A stretch of DNA of 64,000 nt from an uncultured Acetatifactor sp. (GCA_910584435.1 CAJUAP010000013.1:10696-74695), one strand, 5' to 3'; numbered from the stretch's first letter, positions 8,939-18,769 are shown. Notes: generated by a model from the sequence alone, not told the origin. Numbers and translations: made by a program.

Positions 8939-10809
8939 AAATAATTATGCGTTTCAAATACCAGTTCATTCACATGCTTGGAGTGAAGCAGTTCATGTGC
9001 CTTGCGGCTGAGGGGCTTTCCAAGGAATTCCTCATATGCCTTCTGCACTTCCGGATTCTCATGGGAATAACGAAGCGGCCTCTCTTCATCCAGGCGGTAC
9101 AGTTCCCTGCCGCGCTCCGGCGCCATCTCACAGCCGTCATGAATGGGCTGTCCGCCGCCTCCCACACAGCCGCCGGGACACGCCATGACCTCCACAAAAT
9201 CATAATGAACCTTTCCGGCCGCGATATCCTGCATCAGTCTCTCCGCATTGCCTAAACCGCTGACAGTACAGGTATGTAATGTTTTTCCGCCCAACTCAAA
9301 GTCTGCTTCCCTTCGCCCCAGCATATAGGCTTCTTCCACATCCGGCATCTCACTGCTTTCAACACCGTCAGCGTTTTCTACGCTTCCCTGGGCTGCCTTG
9401 ATGCCCGGGGCATCCCCCAGTTCGTATATTCCCTGAGCTGCTTTGATGCCCCTGGTGTCCCTCACCGCGCGGAAAGCATCCGGCGCACAGTTATGTCCTT
9501 CCACCACCGCATAGGCAGTGCGCAGCGCCGCTTCCATTACGCCGCCGGTAACACCGAAGATGACCCCTGCACCGGTGCTCTCCCCCAAAGGAGAATCAAA
9601 CTGCTCTTCCTTCAGGAATTTCGGATTAATATGCTCCGCCCTCATCATACGCGCCAGTTCTCTGGTTGTCAGCACAATATCCACATCCTGCCCCACCCCC
9701 GCGCTTCTCATATAAGACAGCGCTGCCTCACGCTTCTTAGAGACACAGGGCATAATGGAAATGCTGCAGATATTATGAGGGTCAATTCCCTTCTTCTGGG
9801 CAAAATAGGTCTTCGCCATAGCGCCGAACATCTGCTGAGGAGACTTGGCCGTAGACAAATTGCGCAGATATTTCGGATACCGTTTCGAGACAAAACTCAC
9901 CCATCCGGGACAGCAGGACGTGAACATGGGCCATGCGTATTTTCCGGGATTTCCAAGCCTCTCCAACAGCTCGTTCCCCTCTTCCATAATCGTCAGATCC
10001 GCTGCAAAATTAGTATCAAACACATAATCAAATCCCATACGCTTTAAGGCCGCAACCATTTTACCTTCCGTAAAGTCCTCCGGCGCAAGTCCCAAATCCT
10101 CACCCCATGCAGTACGCACTGCCGGCGCCACCTGCACCACCGTAATCTTACCGGTATCCGCCAATGCATCGAACACCTTGGGAATATCATATCTCTCCCT
10201 CAGGGCACCGGTGGGGCAATGGGTAATGCACTGACCGCACAGCGTACAGTCACTGGTGTCAATCGTCTTATTACCGGCCACATCTACCGTGGTACGGGAA
10301 CCTGTGTTCTGCACATCCCATACACGCATATCCTGCACCTTATCACAGATCTGCACACAGCGCATACATTTGATACATTTCCTGGAATCACGGATCAAAG
10401 GGAATTTGTCATCCCATGGCAGCCGGGGCACTTCCTCCTTAAAGGGAACCTCTAAAATCCCCAGATCATTGGATATTTTCTGCAGATTACAATTGCCGCT
10501 TCTGGCACAGGTAGCACAGTGGCAGTCATGCTGGGACAGAATCAGCTCAACATTGCTGCGCCGCACTCTTCTCACTTTGGGAGAATTGGTATAAATCACC
10601 ATTCCTTCTTCCACAGGGCTGTTGCAGGCAGTGATCAGCTTTTCTTTGCCTTGCATTTCCACCACACAGACCTTGCAGGCGCTGATTTCATTGATACCTT
10701 CCAGGAAGCATAAATGCGGAATCTCAATCCCTATCCGGGCCGCCGCTTTCATAACTGTAGTGCCTTCCGGAACCGATACGGCCAAGCCGTCTATCACAAG
10801 ATTTACCAT
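8935..10809 (-). CDS. hydA: [FeFe]-hydrogenase catalytic subunit
   Basis: 624 residues in the order 2Fe-2S ferredoxin domain (Cys34, 45, 48, 62), His-Cys3 4Fe-4S site (HDCHCATCARSGNC, 94-107), two 4Fe-4S clusters (CIKCMRCVQIC near 145; CTLCGQCITHC near 188), then the H-cluster domain. The three H-cluster signatures are complete: TSCCPGW (297-303), MPCVSKK (353-359) and MACPGGCVGGGGQP (542-555). It interconverts protons and H2 in the cytoplasm. An insert at 454-490 carries a duplicated GIKAAQG. It overlaps the upstream GltD-like gene by seven bases, so both are one transcript and probably one complex, re-oxidising or reducing NAD(P)H. Maturation genes hydEFG are not in the window. Confidence 0.96.
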   Translation of the reverse strand: MVNLVIDGLAVSVPEGTTVMKAAARIGIEIPHLCFLEGINEISACKVCVVEMQGKEKLITACNSPVEEGMVIYTNSPKVRRVRRSNVELILSQHDCHCATCARSGNCNLQKISNDLGILEVPFKEEVPRLPWDDKFPLIRDSRKCIKCMRCVQICDKVQDMRVWDVQNTGSRTTVDVAGNKTIDTSDCTLCGQCITHCPTGALRERYDIPKVFDALADTGKITVVQVAPAVRTAWGEDLGLAPEDFTEGKMVAALKRMGFDYVFDTNFAADLTIMEEGNELLERLGNPGKYAWPMFTSCCPGWVSFVSKRYPKYLRNLSTAKSPQQMFGAMAKTYFAQKKGIDPHNICSISIMPCVSKKREAALSYMRSAGVGQDVDIVLTTRELARMMRAEHINPKFLKEEQFDSPLGESTGAGVIFGVTGGVMEAALRTAYAVVEGHNCAPDAFRAVRDTRGIKAAQGIYELGDAPGIKAAQGSVENADGVESSEMPDVEEAYMLGRREADFELGGKTLHTCTVSGLGNAERLMQDIAAGKVHYDFVEVMACPGGCVGGGGQPIHDGCEMAPERGRELYRLDEERPLRYSHENPEVQKAYEEFLGKPLSRKAHELLHSKHVNELVFETHNYF

Positions 10810-12653
10810 ATTGCAGCACGTCCTCCTTTCAGACTTCCATAGCCATATTTATCACAACGCAGACACCTGCCAGCCTCCTGGCATGCTTCCTGTTTCGTCA
10901 TACCGCACTCAAAAGCATCAAAATTCTTCTTCCGCACCCCTGCTTCCTCTTCGGACAGCTGTATCCGTCCGCAGGGCTCCTTATCCTCATATCTCACAGG
11001 CGGAATCTCCACGTCGCAGGGAATCACATGATGGAATCCCAGATATTCGTCAATATTAGCCGCTGCCACTTTACCGGAGGCAATGGCACGTATCACAGTC
11101 GCCGGTCCTGTCACACAGTCGCCTCCCGCGAATACGCCTCTCACATCTTCCACCTCGCTGTCGTTAAGCGCCGCAATGGTTCCACGCTTCACAGACAGTC
11201 CTGCCTCTTCAAAATCACGGATTTCAATGCCCTGTCCAATGGCAACTACAACAATATCACAGGGAATTCTCATCAGAGGAACATCCGCCTGAATGGGCCT
11301 CGCCCTGCCCCATGCGTCAATGGGCCCGATAATCTGAGGCTCTACCCAAAGTGCAGTCACATTCCCGTTTCCGTCCGCTTCTATCTTGTGAGGCGCTTTC
11401 AGACTGTAAAGCTCCGCACCCTCCGCAATGGCTCCCTCTACTTCCTCCGGCAGCGCCGTCATATCATCCTGCCGCCTCCTGTATGCGATGCCCACTTTCT
11501 TCGCACCCAGGCGTATTGCAGAACGCGTACAGTCCATGGCCACATTGCCGCCGCCTACCACCACAACCGTCTTATCCTTGAAATCAGGCATCTCATCATC
11601 CCCGATATGGCGCAGCATTTCCACCGCCGAAATCACGCCATGGGAATCTTCTCCTTCAATGCCGATTTTCTTGTCCGTATGCGCCCCAATGGCCACATAC
11701 ACCGCATCATATTCCTTCTGCAGCTGCCCGAAGGGAATCTCGCCTTCTCCGTTGCCGATACGGGTATTCAAATGCACTTCCACTCCTGTGGACAGAATGG
11801 TATCAATATCCTCCTGCAGACGCTCTCTCGGAAAACGGTAACTGGGAATCCCGTAACGCAGCATACCGCCTAACTTACCCTTCTCTTCAAATACCACCGC
11901 ATGATGCCCCATCAGTTCCAGATAATACGCTGCAGAAAGCCCCCCCGGACCGCCGCCCACAATGGCAACCCGCTTCCCTGTACTCTCCGCCTTCTCCGGC
12001 ACCGGAACCGTATTGGCTCTGGCATTATCCACTGCCATACGCTTCAGCCCCCTGATATTCACGGAGCTGTCAATCATATTCCTGCGGCATCTGGCCTCAC
12101 AGGGATGCTCGCAAATCAGTGCACAAGCAGTCGGAAACGGATTATCCTTGCGAATCAGCTTTACCGCATCCTCGTATCTTTCCTCTCTCACCAGTGCTAT
12201 GTATCCTGGAATGTCCACCCCTGCCGGACACAGCGCCACACAGGGCACCGGCTGCGTAATATGGCAGGAACATTTTCCATGTTCAATGTGATGCTGATAG
12301 TCCTTCATAAATCCTTCCATACCTGCCAGCACCATATGAGCAGCCTCATAACCGATGGCACAATCCGCGGAATCCATAATGCTGGATGCAGTCTCCCGAA
12401 TCAAGTCCAGTGTCTTCAGGCTGCCCCTTCCCTCCAGCACATCTTCCAGGAGATTCTGAAGCTGCCCCAGACCAATACGGCAGGGCGCACATTTTCCACA
12501 GGTCTGCGCATGACAGAGCTTTAAAAAGGAGAGCTGCAGATCCACAGGACAGAGCCCGGGCGGACTGGCAATAATACGTCTCTCCAGATCCTTATACAGA
12601 CGCTCCACAGTCAGCTGCGCCTGATTCGGTGTTGCAATTTTCAAACGACTCAT
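10803..12653 (-). CDS. NuoF-type iron-sulfur / GltD-like FAD-NAD(P) oxidoreductase, hydrogenase partner
   Basis: 616 residues. The N-terminus (about 1-130) is the 4Fe-4S tail domain of NuoF/HydB proteins (CGKCAPCRIG). Residues 130-616 are like the glutamate synthase small subunit: a cysteine-rich 4Fe-4S region (CVALCPAGVDIPGYI; CEHPCEARCRR), an FAD fold AIVGGGPGGLSAAYY, an NAD(P) fold VVVVGGGNVAMDC, and a closing FAGGD. It probably carries electrons between NAD(P)H and the hydrogenase whose gene it overlaps by seven bases. No glutamate synthase large subunit is nearby, so it is not an ordinary GltD. The pairing resembles the GltD-linked [FeFe] group (A2 in the HydDB scheme, from memory). GGGAGG precedes the ATG by five bases. 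Confidence 0.9.
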   Translation of the reverse strand: MSRLKIATPNQAQLTVERLYKDLERRIIASPPGLCPVDLQLSFLKLCHAQTCGKCAPCRIGLGQLQNLLEDVLEGRGSLKTLDLIRETASSIMDSADCAIGYEAAHMVLAGMEGFMKDYQHHIEHGKCSCHITQPVPCVALCPAGVDIPGYIALVREERYEDAVKLIRKDNPFPTACALICEHPCEARCRRNMIDSSVNIRGLKRMAVDNARANTVPVPEKAESTGKRVAIVGGGPGGLSAAYYLELMGHHAVVFEEKGKLGGMLRYGIPSYRFPRERLQEDIDTILSTGVEVHLNTRIGNGEGEIPFGQLQKEYDAVYVAIGAHTDKKIGIEGEDSHGVISAVEMLRHIGDDEMPDFKDKTVVVVGGGNVAMDCTRSAIRLGAKKVGIAYRRRQDDMTALPEEVEGAIAEGAELYSLKAPHKIEADGNGNVTALWVEPQIIGPIDAWGRARPIQADVPLMRIPCDIVVVAIGQGIEIRDFEEAGLSVKRGTIAALNDSEVEDVRGVFAGGDCVTGPATVIRAIASGKVAAANIDEYLGFHHVIPCDVEIPPVRYEDKEPCGRIQLSEEEAGVRKKNFDAFECGMTKQEACQEAGRCLRCDKYGYGSLKGGRAAIW

Positions 12654-12707
12654 AGTAACCTCCCATTTTTATGGTAAAACCGTTCCTTACCTTTTTACAT
12701 TATATTA

Positions 12708-12736
12708 AGTGTACCTAAAAACAGGAGAAATTTCAA
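12708..12736 (-). promoter_or_regulatory. Sigma-A promoter of the hydrogenase operon
   Basis: On the minus strand TTGAAA (12731-12736), 17 bases, TACACT (12708-12713). The predicted start is about 45 bases before the GltD-like ATG. A TAACAGTTCAG half-palindrome lies at 12777, upstream. Confidence 0.6.
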
Positions 12737-12796
12737 CATAATTATTCAAATTCCCTTAGAATCTTATCATCTTTTGGTAACAGTTCAGACACCCCT

Positions 12797-14704
12797 TTAC
12801 AAAAAAGACAGCTTAACAGCCTGCAGAATTTTTCTGCCGCAGCTCCCGTCCAAAGTCGCCAGCCAGACCGGATATGCCCCTTGGCAGCCTGTCAATTCCT
12901 CTTTCCTGGCAGTCTGCAGAAAATGGAAGAAATCTTCCACACTGCTTTTATCGTTTTCATACCATTCATGATTCAAATTGCCTCTCTGAAACCGCTCCGC
13001 CCTCATAGCTGCCAGACAGTCCTCCCCTATTGTCAGAGAACATTCCGCTTCCGCATTTTCTTTATCCTGCATCCTATGATCAAAAACTTTCCGCATCCTG
13101 CCGGTTCCTATCTGGTAAATAAATATTCCTTTCGCATGCTCAGGATATACCCACACACTGTCTTCCTTCAGCTCCATGCCCCGGTAAGCTCTTCCCCGGA
13201 CGAATTCCCTGCCGGGAATGCGGACTAGCAGCTTCACCCTGCCGGATGACTTATCCCTTTCCACAATCCAGCCAGGCTGATCCAATACATAATATTCCGT
13301 TTCTCCCATTTGGCAGAAGCCGCTGACCAGAAAAGTATCTGCCGCCTTTTTATTGTCGGGCTTGTCGGGCATCTGCAGATTAATGTAGAATCTTGGCTTA
13401 CCTGCAATTCCAAACATATGAATCATAGAGGATGCCGTTTCTCCCAGATAGGCATCACAAAGCGCCACCGTTACTCCCACATCCCGCGTCCGGTCTAAGA
13501 CCCCGGCCTTTTCCTTCAGGAATCTGTCTTCCAGTTCTGCCAGCCTGGCCGCATACGTTTCCCCCATGGTCTGTGCAGTTGCGTGAAGAAGAGGATGGGG
13601 CCGCCAAACCAATGTAATTCCATTCATCTGTTTCGCCATGTCAATCAGGTATTCTATCTTGTCCAAAAACCTTTCCCGCTGCTTCATAAACAGAGAAATA
13701 CTGGTATTGAGCATTACAACTCTGTCTCCTCCAAAGTCCCTGCCATTCTTAAGCTGCTCCTTCCAGGCTTCGGGAATGGCAGGTTTTTCCTTTTCCATGC
13801 GCAGAATTCTATCCGCAATCGGGCTGCCAAACGGAAGAAATTTTTCCCTTGGTATCTGCTCGGAATAAGACGCAATCATTTTCTCGCACTGCGTTACAAT
13901 ATAATCCATATTTTCATAGGAGGGCAGGTACCTGTGAGTCACAAACACAGCTTCCCCGGTCACATAATAAGGGCAGTAAATCAGCCTGTCCGTGTTCTTT
14001 TTCAATTCTGCAGAATAGTACTGGGGCAGTACTGTGGTAACAACATTGTTATCATCAAAAGGATTATGGATATAAACTGCCTCCGGATGTATCTGTTCCA
14101 AAGAAAACTCGCTGTAAATTGTAACAGGCACCTCAGGCGGAAAATCTCCTCCTTCATAATGCGCGGCAGTAATCTCACCGTCCTTCAGATCCATGTAAGG
14201 TATGGGCACCACAAAAGGCACCCAGTCCGGGTCCTCACATGCTGCCTGCCAGACACTCTCCATACAGTCCCACATAGATGCTTTGTAGGGCATGAATACA
14301 ATAACCAGTTGTTCGGGAAGCTCCCGTATCCCCTGTCTTACCCTGTCCAAAACATTCCATGCTTCAGCCAATATCCCAAGTTTCTCTTCTGTTTCTTCTG
14401 CCTGAAGCAGTTTCCACAAGAGCTCACAATATAATTCCAGCAAGCCAATTAATTCTGCCGCCGGACAGCCGGATACTCCTGACACTGCCGACTGGCTGCC
14501 GGAACTTTCACCAGCCTCACTCCCGGCATCCCCCTCGGAAGACTCTATTTTATTTCCAATTGCTACAGCGGCATCCTGCACATCTGCCAGAATATTCATC
14601 AATTCCGCCTCATCCTTCTGCAGAATTGATGTTTCTACTGCCTGTTTTGCTTCCGTCAATGTGTCCAATAATTCATTGATTTGTTTCTTTATATATTTCA
14701 GCAT
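12797..14704 (-). CDS. CDP-glycerol glycerophosphotransferase-like protein
   Basis: 635 residues. A coiled N-terminus (about 1-55) and a Ser/Gly/Glu linker (about 58-75) precede a glycosyltransferase-B-like body: VIVFMPYKASMWDCMESVW, then IYCPYYVTGEAVFVTHRYLP, TLVWRPHPLLHAT and YLGETASSMIHMFGIAGKP, the last two like the C-terminal half of TagB/TagF glycerophosphotransferases. A transferase of glycerol phosphate from CDP-glycerol onto a cell-surface or glycan acceptor is the likely role, supported by the adjoining gene that carries a CDP-glycerol synthase domain. No transmembrane segment is seen. It starts 49 bases downstream of that gene, same strand, so probably one operon. Family level is fairly sure; acceptor is unknown. 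Confidence 0.65.
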   Translation of the reverse strand: MLKYIKKQINELLDTLTEAKQAVETSILQKDEAELMNILADVQDAAVAIGNKIESSEGDAGSEAGESSGSQSAVSGVSGCPAAELIGLLELYCELLWKLLQAEETEEKLGILAEAWNVLDRVRQGIRELPEQLVIVFMPYKASMWDCMESVWQAACEDPDWVPFVVPIPYMDLKDGEITAAHYEGGDFPPEVPVTIYSEFSLEQIHPEAVYIHNPFDDNNVVTTVLPQYYSAELKKNTDRLIYCPYYVTGEAVFVTHRYLPSYENMDYIVTQCEKMIASYSEQIPREKFLPFGSPIADRILRMEKEKPAIPEAWKEQLKNGRDFGGDRVVMLNTSISLFMKQRERFLDKIEYLIDMAKQMNGITLVWRPHPLLHATAQTMGETYAARLAELEDRFLKEKAGVLDRTRDVGVTVALCDAYLGETASSMIHMFGIAGKPRFYINLQMPDKPDNKKAADTFLVSGFCQMGETEYYVLDQPGWIVERDKSSGRVKLLVRIPGREFVRGRAYRGMELKEDSVWVYPEHAKGIFIYQIGTGRMRKVFDHRMQDKENAEAECSLTIGEDCLAAMRAERFQRGNLNHEWYENDKSSVEDFFHFLQTARKEELTGCQGAYPVWLATLDGSCGRKILQAVKLSFL

Positions 14705-14752
14705 AATCCGCCTTCCTTCCCCATAGCCTTCTTCTCAAGGCTCAGGCTCTTC

Positions 14753-17700
14753 TCAGAGATATTCTTCCGGCACATTGGTAATAAAGTCCGTAATCCCTTT
14801 CTGCTTCAAATCGCAAAGGTTGAATACAAAATACTGCTTTGCCTGACCATAGAATGGTTCCCGGCTGTTCCAGGCACGTATTGTCAACAGTGGAGCAGCT
14901 CCGCCCCAAGACACATTCTGCTTCATTTCTCTCTCCACCCCATCACCCCAGACTACATCTTTTTCCATTATGCTGTCCACATTCGGATGCAGGGCATCTG
15001 CCCTTACCTCTGCCGCCAATTCAAGGCAGTCCATGATATCCGTCTGCAGAATTCCCGTTTCTACGGTATTGTCCAGCATCTTCAGCTTTTTCAGAGACTC
15101 CCCGTTAAAAGAAGAATATATCACATATGCTCCCATCTCATATTGCTTCACCAGATCCAGAATCTTCTCTTCCATCCCCTCATAAGGCACTCTGCTGTTC
15201 TTTAACTCAATATTGATCCGCAGCCCCCGTTCCACAGCATAAGGCTTCACCAATTCCAGTACCTCCGCCATGGTCGGAATCATCGGCATGGTCAGATTCC
15301 CACCCGGTTCTTCCCCATGTTCAGTCCCTTCAGCACAACATGCACCCGCACAATGACCCTCTCCTGCACCATGTTCCTGCTCCCAGTCCTTAAAATGCAT
15401 CTCTCTCAATTCTGCAAGCGTATAATCCCTAAGATTCCCTGATGCATCCATAAGCCTGTCCACAGTCTCATCATGGAACACCACAAGCTGCCCGTCCCTG
15501 GTGAGCTGAATATCCAATTCAATTCCGGCAATTCCCGGCAGTCCACAGGCTGCCCTGAATGAAGGCAGGGTATTCTCAGGATATTGATAACTGCAGCCTC
15601 TGTGTGCCCAGATTCTTACCCCGGCAGATTGGTTCTTCTGCTGTAACGCCCTTCTCTCATCTGCCCGTTTCGCAAGAAACTGCTCCACCACATCCGCCAT
15701 GGCTATGGATTCCTCTTCCGTCAGCTTAAAAGCATATCCCCCATACCCGTTAATATGAGAGACAAAATCTCCAATTTCATAGCGCAGGCCGTCCCCCACG
15801 AACTTCGGCGTATAAGTTTCAATCTGATTCGGGTTCTCATACCGCACCTGGAATTTCCTTGTCAGCCACCAGGGGGATTCCGCCAGTATATAGCCCTTCG
15901 TACCTGATATCAACAGCTGTCCCTCTGATTTTACACCGATTCCCGTCTTGGAAGTGGCAAACCCGTCCTCATAATGGAACTGAATCTTAGAATAGAGATC
16001 CACTCCGTTTTCTGCCTGAATGCTGTTGATTTCCACGCATTTATAATTTGTTCCCAGCAATTTGAAAATGGGCAATACGGTATAGCTGCCGAATTCCATA
16101 AAGGCGCCGCCATATCTGACATCCACCATTTCCCTCAGGTTCGGCGCTGTCAGTCTTGAAAAACATGCCTCCACATCCCTGATTTCTCCGATTCTTCCGC
16201 TCTTGGCTATGTTGATGATCTGTGCAAATCCAGGACAGTATGCGGTCTTAATCCCCTCCGTCATCACACACTGTTTCTCCCTGGCCAGCGCAAACAGTTC
16301 TTCCGCCTGGGAACGGGTAAGCGCCATGGGTTTCTCACACAGAACATGCTTTCCTGCAAGCAGCGCCTTTTTTGCATAATCATAATGTGTCTCATGCGGG
16401 CTGGCAATGTAAATGGCATCCACTGCCTCCAGAAATTCCTCAAAGGAATCGCCATAGCCCTGCAATGCATACTCCGCTGCAAATTTCTCCGCGCTTTCCT
16501 TATGAGGGTTATAGACGCACTGCACATCCAGCCCGCTGACATATTTTGCTTCCGACAGAAAACGCGGCGCAATACGCCCTGTTCCCACTATCCCCATGCG
16601 GATAATAGGAAATTTGCCTTTCCTGAGCATAGTGGAAGATATCCCCGGTGTTCTTTCCAGATAGATGACCTGACAATATGATTTCAGATAGTCAAACATT
16701 CCCCGCCAATCCGATCCCAGCGTAAATATATCCACATTGTACTTCTGAATGTCTTCTATCTTCTGCCCCTCATGATCTTCAATGATAATTTCATCCACAA
16801 AACCGGTTTTCCGCACATTTTCAATCCGCTCCAGAAGCGAGTCCACAATATTGAGTTTGCCTCTCTGTTCGTCATAATGCTCCGTGGTAACTCCCACAAT
16901 CAAATAATCCCCCAATGCCTTTGCACGCTTTAAGAGATTATAATGTCCTTCATGGAACAAATCGAATGTTCCATAAGTAATAACTTTTTTCATCGGCACT
17001 TCCATTCTCCAATCTTTTTCTGTTATTTTCACAATATGACGATCCACTCCGGCACCGAAACGGATCAAATCCATGGTTCCTCTTCCCGGCGATAGCAGAC
17101 ACACATCCCACAAATCCTGTGAAACCGTATGCAGTTTCCTCTCATACGCCACCGCTCCCACAGGCTTCTTATCCGTGAAATATTCACATTTATTACATCC
17201 GATCCCTATAATAGGAAATCCTTCCTCATAATCAATCTGGTCCCCATGGTTATGTCCATGGATGAACCCGATGAGACCGCCGGTCCGGGCCTGATACTCT
17301 TGTAATATCCGAAGCAGTCTCCGGCTTCCTCGGATGACATCACTCCAATAATGCAGCCGCGGTGCGGGCGGCACATGGCTGCATACCAATACCTGCCAAT
17401 CCGATGGCGTCCGGCTAAGAAGCTCTTCCAGCCAATTCAGTTCCTCATCATGAAACCCATAGCGCACTCTTTCCTTCGGATCAAAGGAATCCAGAAAAAT
17501 CAGACGCAGATGCCATGCTGCGGATTGCTGCTCCCCGGACGCTTCATTGGTCAGAACTACCTGGTAATAAGAGTGCTCTTCCTCCGGCAGATAAAGCCTG
17601 CGTATTTCTTCCTTTGAAAAGCGTTCCGGATTCCCGCGAAAATAATTGGAATCATGATTTCCCAGCACATAGTAAAGGGGGGCGCCGATGCCGCGGAGGT

Positions 17701-18493
17701 CTTCCAACACTGCTGACACATAATCCCTTGTAATTTCCGCCGGAAGCATTCCGTCCGTAGCATCCCCCAGATGAATCACCCCAGCCGCCTCCAGCCCTTT
17801 TTCTCTCAGCTGTTCCGTAACCTGACGGAGATTGTCCACCGTATCATCCCAGGTTCCGTTCACAACATAATGTGAATCCGTCAACAGCAGAAAACACAGC
17901 GTGTCCTCCGTCCATTTCTCCTGCACAGCACATACTGTCTCCTGAATTTCACGCTGAAACAGGGCATTTTGTTCCCACACATTTTCTGCCCTGCCACCTT
18001 CTTCTGCAGTATGCCGCAGAAGCACTTTCCCCAAATCAAATGCAGGGCTTTTATCCTGTTCCCGCCCTTCCGGCTCTGCTGCATCCCTTTTCCTGACAAC
18101 AACACGGAAATAGACCCTCTCTGTGAACAGATAATCCTCTCTGCGAAAACAGTCTTCCGAGAAATCCTGTCGATAAACGGTCCAGTTTTCTTCCGGCTGA
18201 TAATCATAGGTATAAATGTATCTGTCCTCCACCTGCAGCGCATAGGTTGCCACGGCGAATTCATAACGATCGTCCTGAAGGCGCAGAATATCCCCCGGTT
18301 CAGACAGATAAAAATGCAGGGTACAGTAATAATCCCTTCTGCAGTCCTCACTTTCAAGCCGTTCTGCAATCCCTGATTCCGTATGAATCGTATATCCTTT
18401 TGCCGCCTTCCATACTGGCTGTCTGTTTTTTTGCATACTACCACTTTCCGCAGATGAGCCGACTGCATACTCCATGCCGTTTTTCAGATTCAC
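14753..18493 (-). CDS. Four-domain fusion: metallophosphoesterase, CDP-glycerol synthase (TagD-like), Gfo/Idh/MocA oxidoreductase, glycerophosphodiesterase
   Basis: 1246 residues in one uninterrupted frame. Residues 1-190: unassigned. 200-480: calcineurin-like phosphoesterase (TDSHYV, GDATDG, GNHDSN, SHVPPAP, GHNHGD metal ligands). 501-628: glycerol-3-phosphate cytidylyltransferase, with GTFDLFHEGH nucleotide motif and RTPGISST. About 630-965: NAD-binding Gfo/Idh/MocA protein (GIVGTGRIAPRFL; CEKPMALTRSQAEE). About 983-1246: GDPD fold (WAHRGCSYQYPENT; GIELDIQLTRDGQLVVFHD). Together these would make CDP-glycerol, split glycerophosphodiesters and remove phosphates, i.e. build and turn over a glycerol-phosphate product with the transferase encoded next. 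No signal peptide is seen, so it is cytoplasmic. An internal Met at 501 could mark an older gene start. Confidence 0.88.
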   Translation of the reverse strand: MNLKNGMEYAVGSSAESGSMQKNRQPVWKAAKGYTIHTESGIAERLESEDCRRDYYCTLHFYLSEPGDILRLQDDRYEFAVATYALQVEDRYIYTYDYQPEENWTVYRQDFSEDCFRREDYLFTERVYFRVVVRKRDAAEPEGREQDKSPAFDLGKVLLRHTAEEGGRAENVWEQNALFQREIQETVCAVQEKWTEDTLCFLLLTDSHYVVNGTWDDTVDNLRQVTEQLREKGLEAAGVIHLGDATDGMLPAEITRDYVSAVLEDLRGIGAPLYYVLGNHDSNYFRGNPERFSKEEIRRLYLPEEEHSYYQVVLTNEASGEQQSAAWHLRLIFLDSFDPKERVRYGFHDEELNWLEELLSRTPSDWQVLVCSHVPPAPRLHYWSDVIRGSRRLLRILQEYQARTGGLIGFIHGHNHGDQIDYEEGFPIIGIGCNKCEYFTDKKPVGAVAYERKLHTVSQDLWDVCLLSPGRGTMDLIRFGAGVDRHIVKITEKDWRMEVPMKKVITYGTFDLFHEGHYNLLKRAKALGDYLIVGVTTEHYDEQRGKLNIVDSLLERIENVRKTGFVDEIIIEDHEGQKIEDIQKYNVDIFTLGSDWRGMFDYLKSYCQVIYLERTPGISSTMLRKGKFPIIRMGIVGTGRIAPRFLSEAKYVSGLDVQCVYNPHKESAEKFAAEYALQGYGDSFEEFLEAVDAIYIASPHETHYDYAKKALLAGKHVLCEKPMALTRSQAEELFALAREKQCVMTEGIKTAYCPGFAQIINIAKSGRIGEIRDVEACFSRLTAPNLREMVDVRYGGAFMEFGSYTVLPIFKLLGTNYKCVEINSIQAENGVDLYSKIQFHYEDGFATSKTGIGVKSEGQLLISGTKGYILAESPWWLTRKFQVRYENPNQIETYTPKFVGDGLRYEIGDFVSHINGYGGYAFKLTEEESIAMADVVEQFLAKRADERRALQQKNQSAGVRIWAHRGCSYQYPENTLPSFRAACGLPGIAGIELDIQLTRDGQLVVFHDETVDRLMDASGNLRDYTLAELREMHFKDWEQEHGAGEGHCAGACCAEGTEHGEEPGGNLTMPMIPTMAEVLELVKPYAVERGLRINIELKNSRVPYEGMEEKILDLVKQYEMGAYVIYSSFNGESLKKLKMLDNTVETGILQTDIMDCLELAAEVRADALHPNVDSIMEKDVVWGDGVEREMKQNVSWGGAAPLLTIRAWNSREPFYGQAKQYFVFNLCDLKQKGITDFITNVPEEYL

Positions 18494-18641
18494 TTATTTC
18501 AGCTTTGTCCACCCGGACAAAATATATAAAATAAGATATATATACTTTATATGTATAACCGTTTTACTCCTGTTCTACACAGTATCTCCCTGTATCGCAT
18601 TCACTTTCTGCTGCCAATTGTCAACCCGCTAAATATTTATA

Positions 18642-18670
18642 ATATTAAACAAATTTTCCGCTTTTGTCAA
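18642..18670 (-). promoter_or_regulatory. Near-consensus sigma-A promoter for the fusion gene
   Basis: Minus strand TTGACA (18665-18670), 17 bases, TAATAT (18642-18647). The leader to the ATG at 18493 is about 140 bases and AT-rich; no riboswitch fold was recognised in it. Apart from this promoter and leader nothing is seen in 18494-18769. Confidence 0.8.
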
Positions 18671-18769
18671 TATTTATAAAATTGCTCCCATTGCCTTGGT
18701 GCCTGCCATAGCAAATCAGATTGTAATGCTTCACGGCGGCAGGATAACCGTACAAAGCACCCCTGGCAG

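Noticed and set aside
16900..16995. Separate gene start at Met 501 of the fusion protein
   Set aside because: No good ribosome binding site precedes the codon and the frame continues without a stop from the phosphoesterase part; kept as one gene.
18494..18640. Riboswitch in the leader of the four-domain fusion gene
   Set aside because: The leader is AT-rich with no conserved riboswitch core or anti-terminator pairing that I could recognise.
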